Shown: piece by piece, positions 22,676-23,248 of the stretch
Numbering within the stretch: position 1 is the stretch's first letter
Layout of the letters: the number at the start of each line of letters is the position of its first letter
Origin: CAYOEZ01 sp964402955
GTDB taxonomy: Bacteria; Chloroflexota; DTOL01; DAOUCN01
Direction: 5' to 3'
Length of the DNA stretch: 23,248 nucleotides
Assembly: GCA_964402955.1 (NCBI GenBank)
Contig: CAYOEZ010000053.1
Coordinates: 1-23,248 of the forward strand
Notes under the pieces: generated by a model
Told to the model about the DNA's origin: nothing
Databases searched by the model: none
The model's input: the letters and a program-made list of their open reading frames with translations, nothing else
Position numbers and translations under genes: made by a program

Positions 22676-22936
22676 ATGGCTTTCGTTATTTGCCAGCCCT
22701 GCGTTACAGTCAAAGACGCCGCATGTGTGGCCGTCTGCCCGGTGGATTGCATTCATCCGACCAAGGATGAGGCCGCATACGCCACAGTTGAGCAGCTCTT
22801 CATCAATCCTGATGATTGCATCGACTGCGGCGCCTGCCAGCCCGAGTGCCCGGTCAATGCCATCTACCCTGACGCCGAAGTTCCCGCACAGTGGAAGTCG
22901 TTCATCGCCAACAACGCCGTATACTACCAAAAGTAG
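22676..22936 (+). CDS. 7Fe ferredoxin ([3Fe-4S][4Fe-4S]), copy 2
   Basis: An 86-residue paralogue of the preceding ferredoxin with no gaps. I count 18 differences, about 79 percent identity. All nine Cys are kept at the same positions (6, 9, 17, 21, 25, 48, 51, 54, 58), so the same two clusters are expected. Several acidic residues are changed (Asp44Asn, Asp61Asn, Asp67Ala, Glu70Ala), making the surface less acidic, which could alter partner choice or potential. AGGAGG lies 11 bases before ATG 22676, in an A/C-rich unstructured leader favouring strong translation. It arose by tandem duplication and is the last gene in the window. Confidence 0.9.
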   Translation: MAFVICQPCVTVKDAACVAVCPVDCIHPTKDEAAYATVEQLFINPDDCIDCGACQPECPVNAIYPDAEVPAQWKSFIANNAVYYQK

Positions 22937-22956
22937 CGCTGGGCAGGACGGGGAGG

Positions 22957-23006
22957 GGGCGAATCTCGCTACGATGCCAAAATGTGGACAAGAGCGGGAT
23001 TCGCCC
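22957..23006. repeat. GGGCGAATC inverted repeat after ferredoxin copy 2
   Basis: GGGCGAATCTCGCT (22957-22970) and AGCGGGATTCGCCC (22993-23006) pair over 14 bases with one mismatch and a 22-base loop. Some T-rich sequence (TTCTCGTGTTG) follows. It may act as a terminator for the nuo/ferredoxin operon or be a dispersed palindromic repeat. Confidence 0.6.
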
Positions 23007-23047
23007 TTCTCGTGTTGCTCCAGAACGACAGCATTGTTGTGAACCCC

Positions 23048-23081
23048 GGGCGCTCATGGACGTCAGCGTCCATTGGCGCCC
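23048..23081. repeat. Hairpin GGGCGC...GCGCCC
   Basis: GGGCGCTCATGGACG (23048-23062) and CGTCCATTGGCGCCC (23067-23081) pair over 15 bases with two central mismatches around a TCAG loop. No T-run follows. Confidence 0.55.
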
Positions 23082-23179
23082 GTCGCGCGCTTCGGCTCGC
23101 ACTGCTGTAATGCTCGTGTCTTCACTTGGTCCTATTTTTCGATTGTCCTGTGCCCACTGCAAGAAGGTCGGGACGGACC

Positions 23180-23248
23180 CGTCATTGCGAGCCGAGCGAA
23201 GCAATCTCCCCCGTTTCGCGCCGAAAGGAGATTGCTTCGTCGCAAAGG
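23180..23248. repeat. GTCATTGCGAGC / GAAGCAATCTCC family palindromic repeat (cut by window end)
   Basis: It begins CGTCATTGCGAGCCGAGCGA. CGAAGCAATCTCC (23197-23209) is a perfect 13-base inverted match to GGAGATTGCTTCG (23227-23239). TCGTCGC then begins the mirror of the outer arm and the sequence ends. This dispersed intergenic repeat is known from many bacteria, including Chloroflexota. It is non-coding. Confidence 0.75.

Larger units (their letters stand above)
22937..23248. other. Non-coding right end made of palindromic repeats
   Basis: No coding region is supported. Three palindromic elements follow one another: 22957-23006, 23048-23081 and 23180-23248. The first is near enough to the ferredoxin stop to help end the transcript. 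The rest of the sequence shows no promoter or reading frame of interest, and the region is cut by the window edge. Confidence 0.6.

Overview
This GC-rich window reads almost entirely left to right on the + strand. It carries 20 protein genes that I can support and no rRNA, tRNA, CRISPR array or transposase. The source is most likely a member of the Chloroflexota (Anaerolineae/Caldilineae-like). That is an inference from the mix of genes and styles: Thermus-type 7Fe ferredoxins, a PurS-fused PurL, an MtaA-like methyltransferase, a lipoprotein transport adaptor with an FtsX-type permease, and many short palindromic intergenic repeats including the widespread GTCATTGCGAGC...GAAGCAATCTCC family. 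No marker gene in the window proves the taxonomy.

Layout. (1) 1-363 is non-coding, with a long inverted repeat and a sigma70-type promoter. It is followed by a FabI-like short-chain dehydrogenase (364-1164). (2) 1394-5628 is a two-gene export module, an HlyD/MacA-type lipoprotein adaptor overlapping a 946-aa FtsX-type permease, with no ATPase gene beside it. (3) 5955-8465 is a tight three-gene set: BadF/GlcNAc-kinase-like ATPase, MDP-1-type HAD phosphatase, and an MtaA/uroporphyrinogen-decarboxylase-superfamily methyltransferase. (4) 8635-18405 is a purine cluster, purL-purQ-purC-purE-purF-purD-purM-purN. It covers PRPP to SAICAR (steps 1-7). PurS is fused to PurL as two tandem domains, and PurE looks like the class II (PurK-independent) type. 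purB, purH and purK are absent. (5) 18558-22936 is a respiratory cluster: nuoB, a nuoC-nuoD fusion, nuoI, a 53-residue protein ending in a Cys-rich tail, and two tandem 7Fe ferredoxins. NuoB, C, D and I are exactly the hydrophilic quinone-reducing (Q) module of complex I. With two ferredoxins and no NADH-module genes beside them, the cluster suggests a ferredoxin-fed complex I. (6) 22937-23248 is non-coding and built of three palindromic repeats.

Regulation. Three good promoters are visible, upstream of the SDR, purL and nuoB. All share a GTGG-TA(T/C)A(A/C)T extended -10. The purL and nuoB promoters each lead into a short leader with a terminator-like hairpin and T-run just upstream of the ribosome binding site. 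In the nuoB leader a GCCGTCC heptamer occurs on both sides of the G-rich arm, so two mutually exclusive hairpins are possible, which is the usual design of an attenuator.

The items most worth a second look are the Q-module/ferredoxin operon with its small CCGHPGEPGC-tailed protein and the two leader structures. Everything here comes from reading the sequence by eye. No database search or folding program was run.
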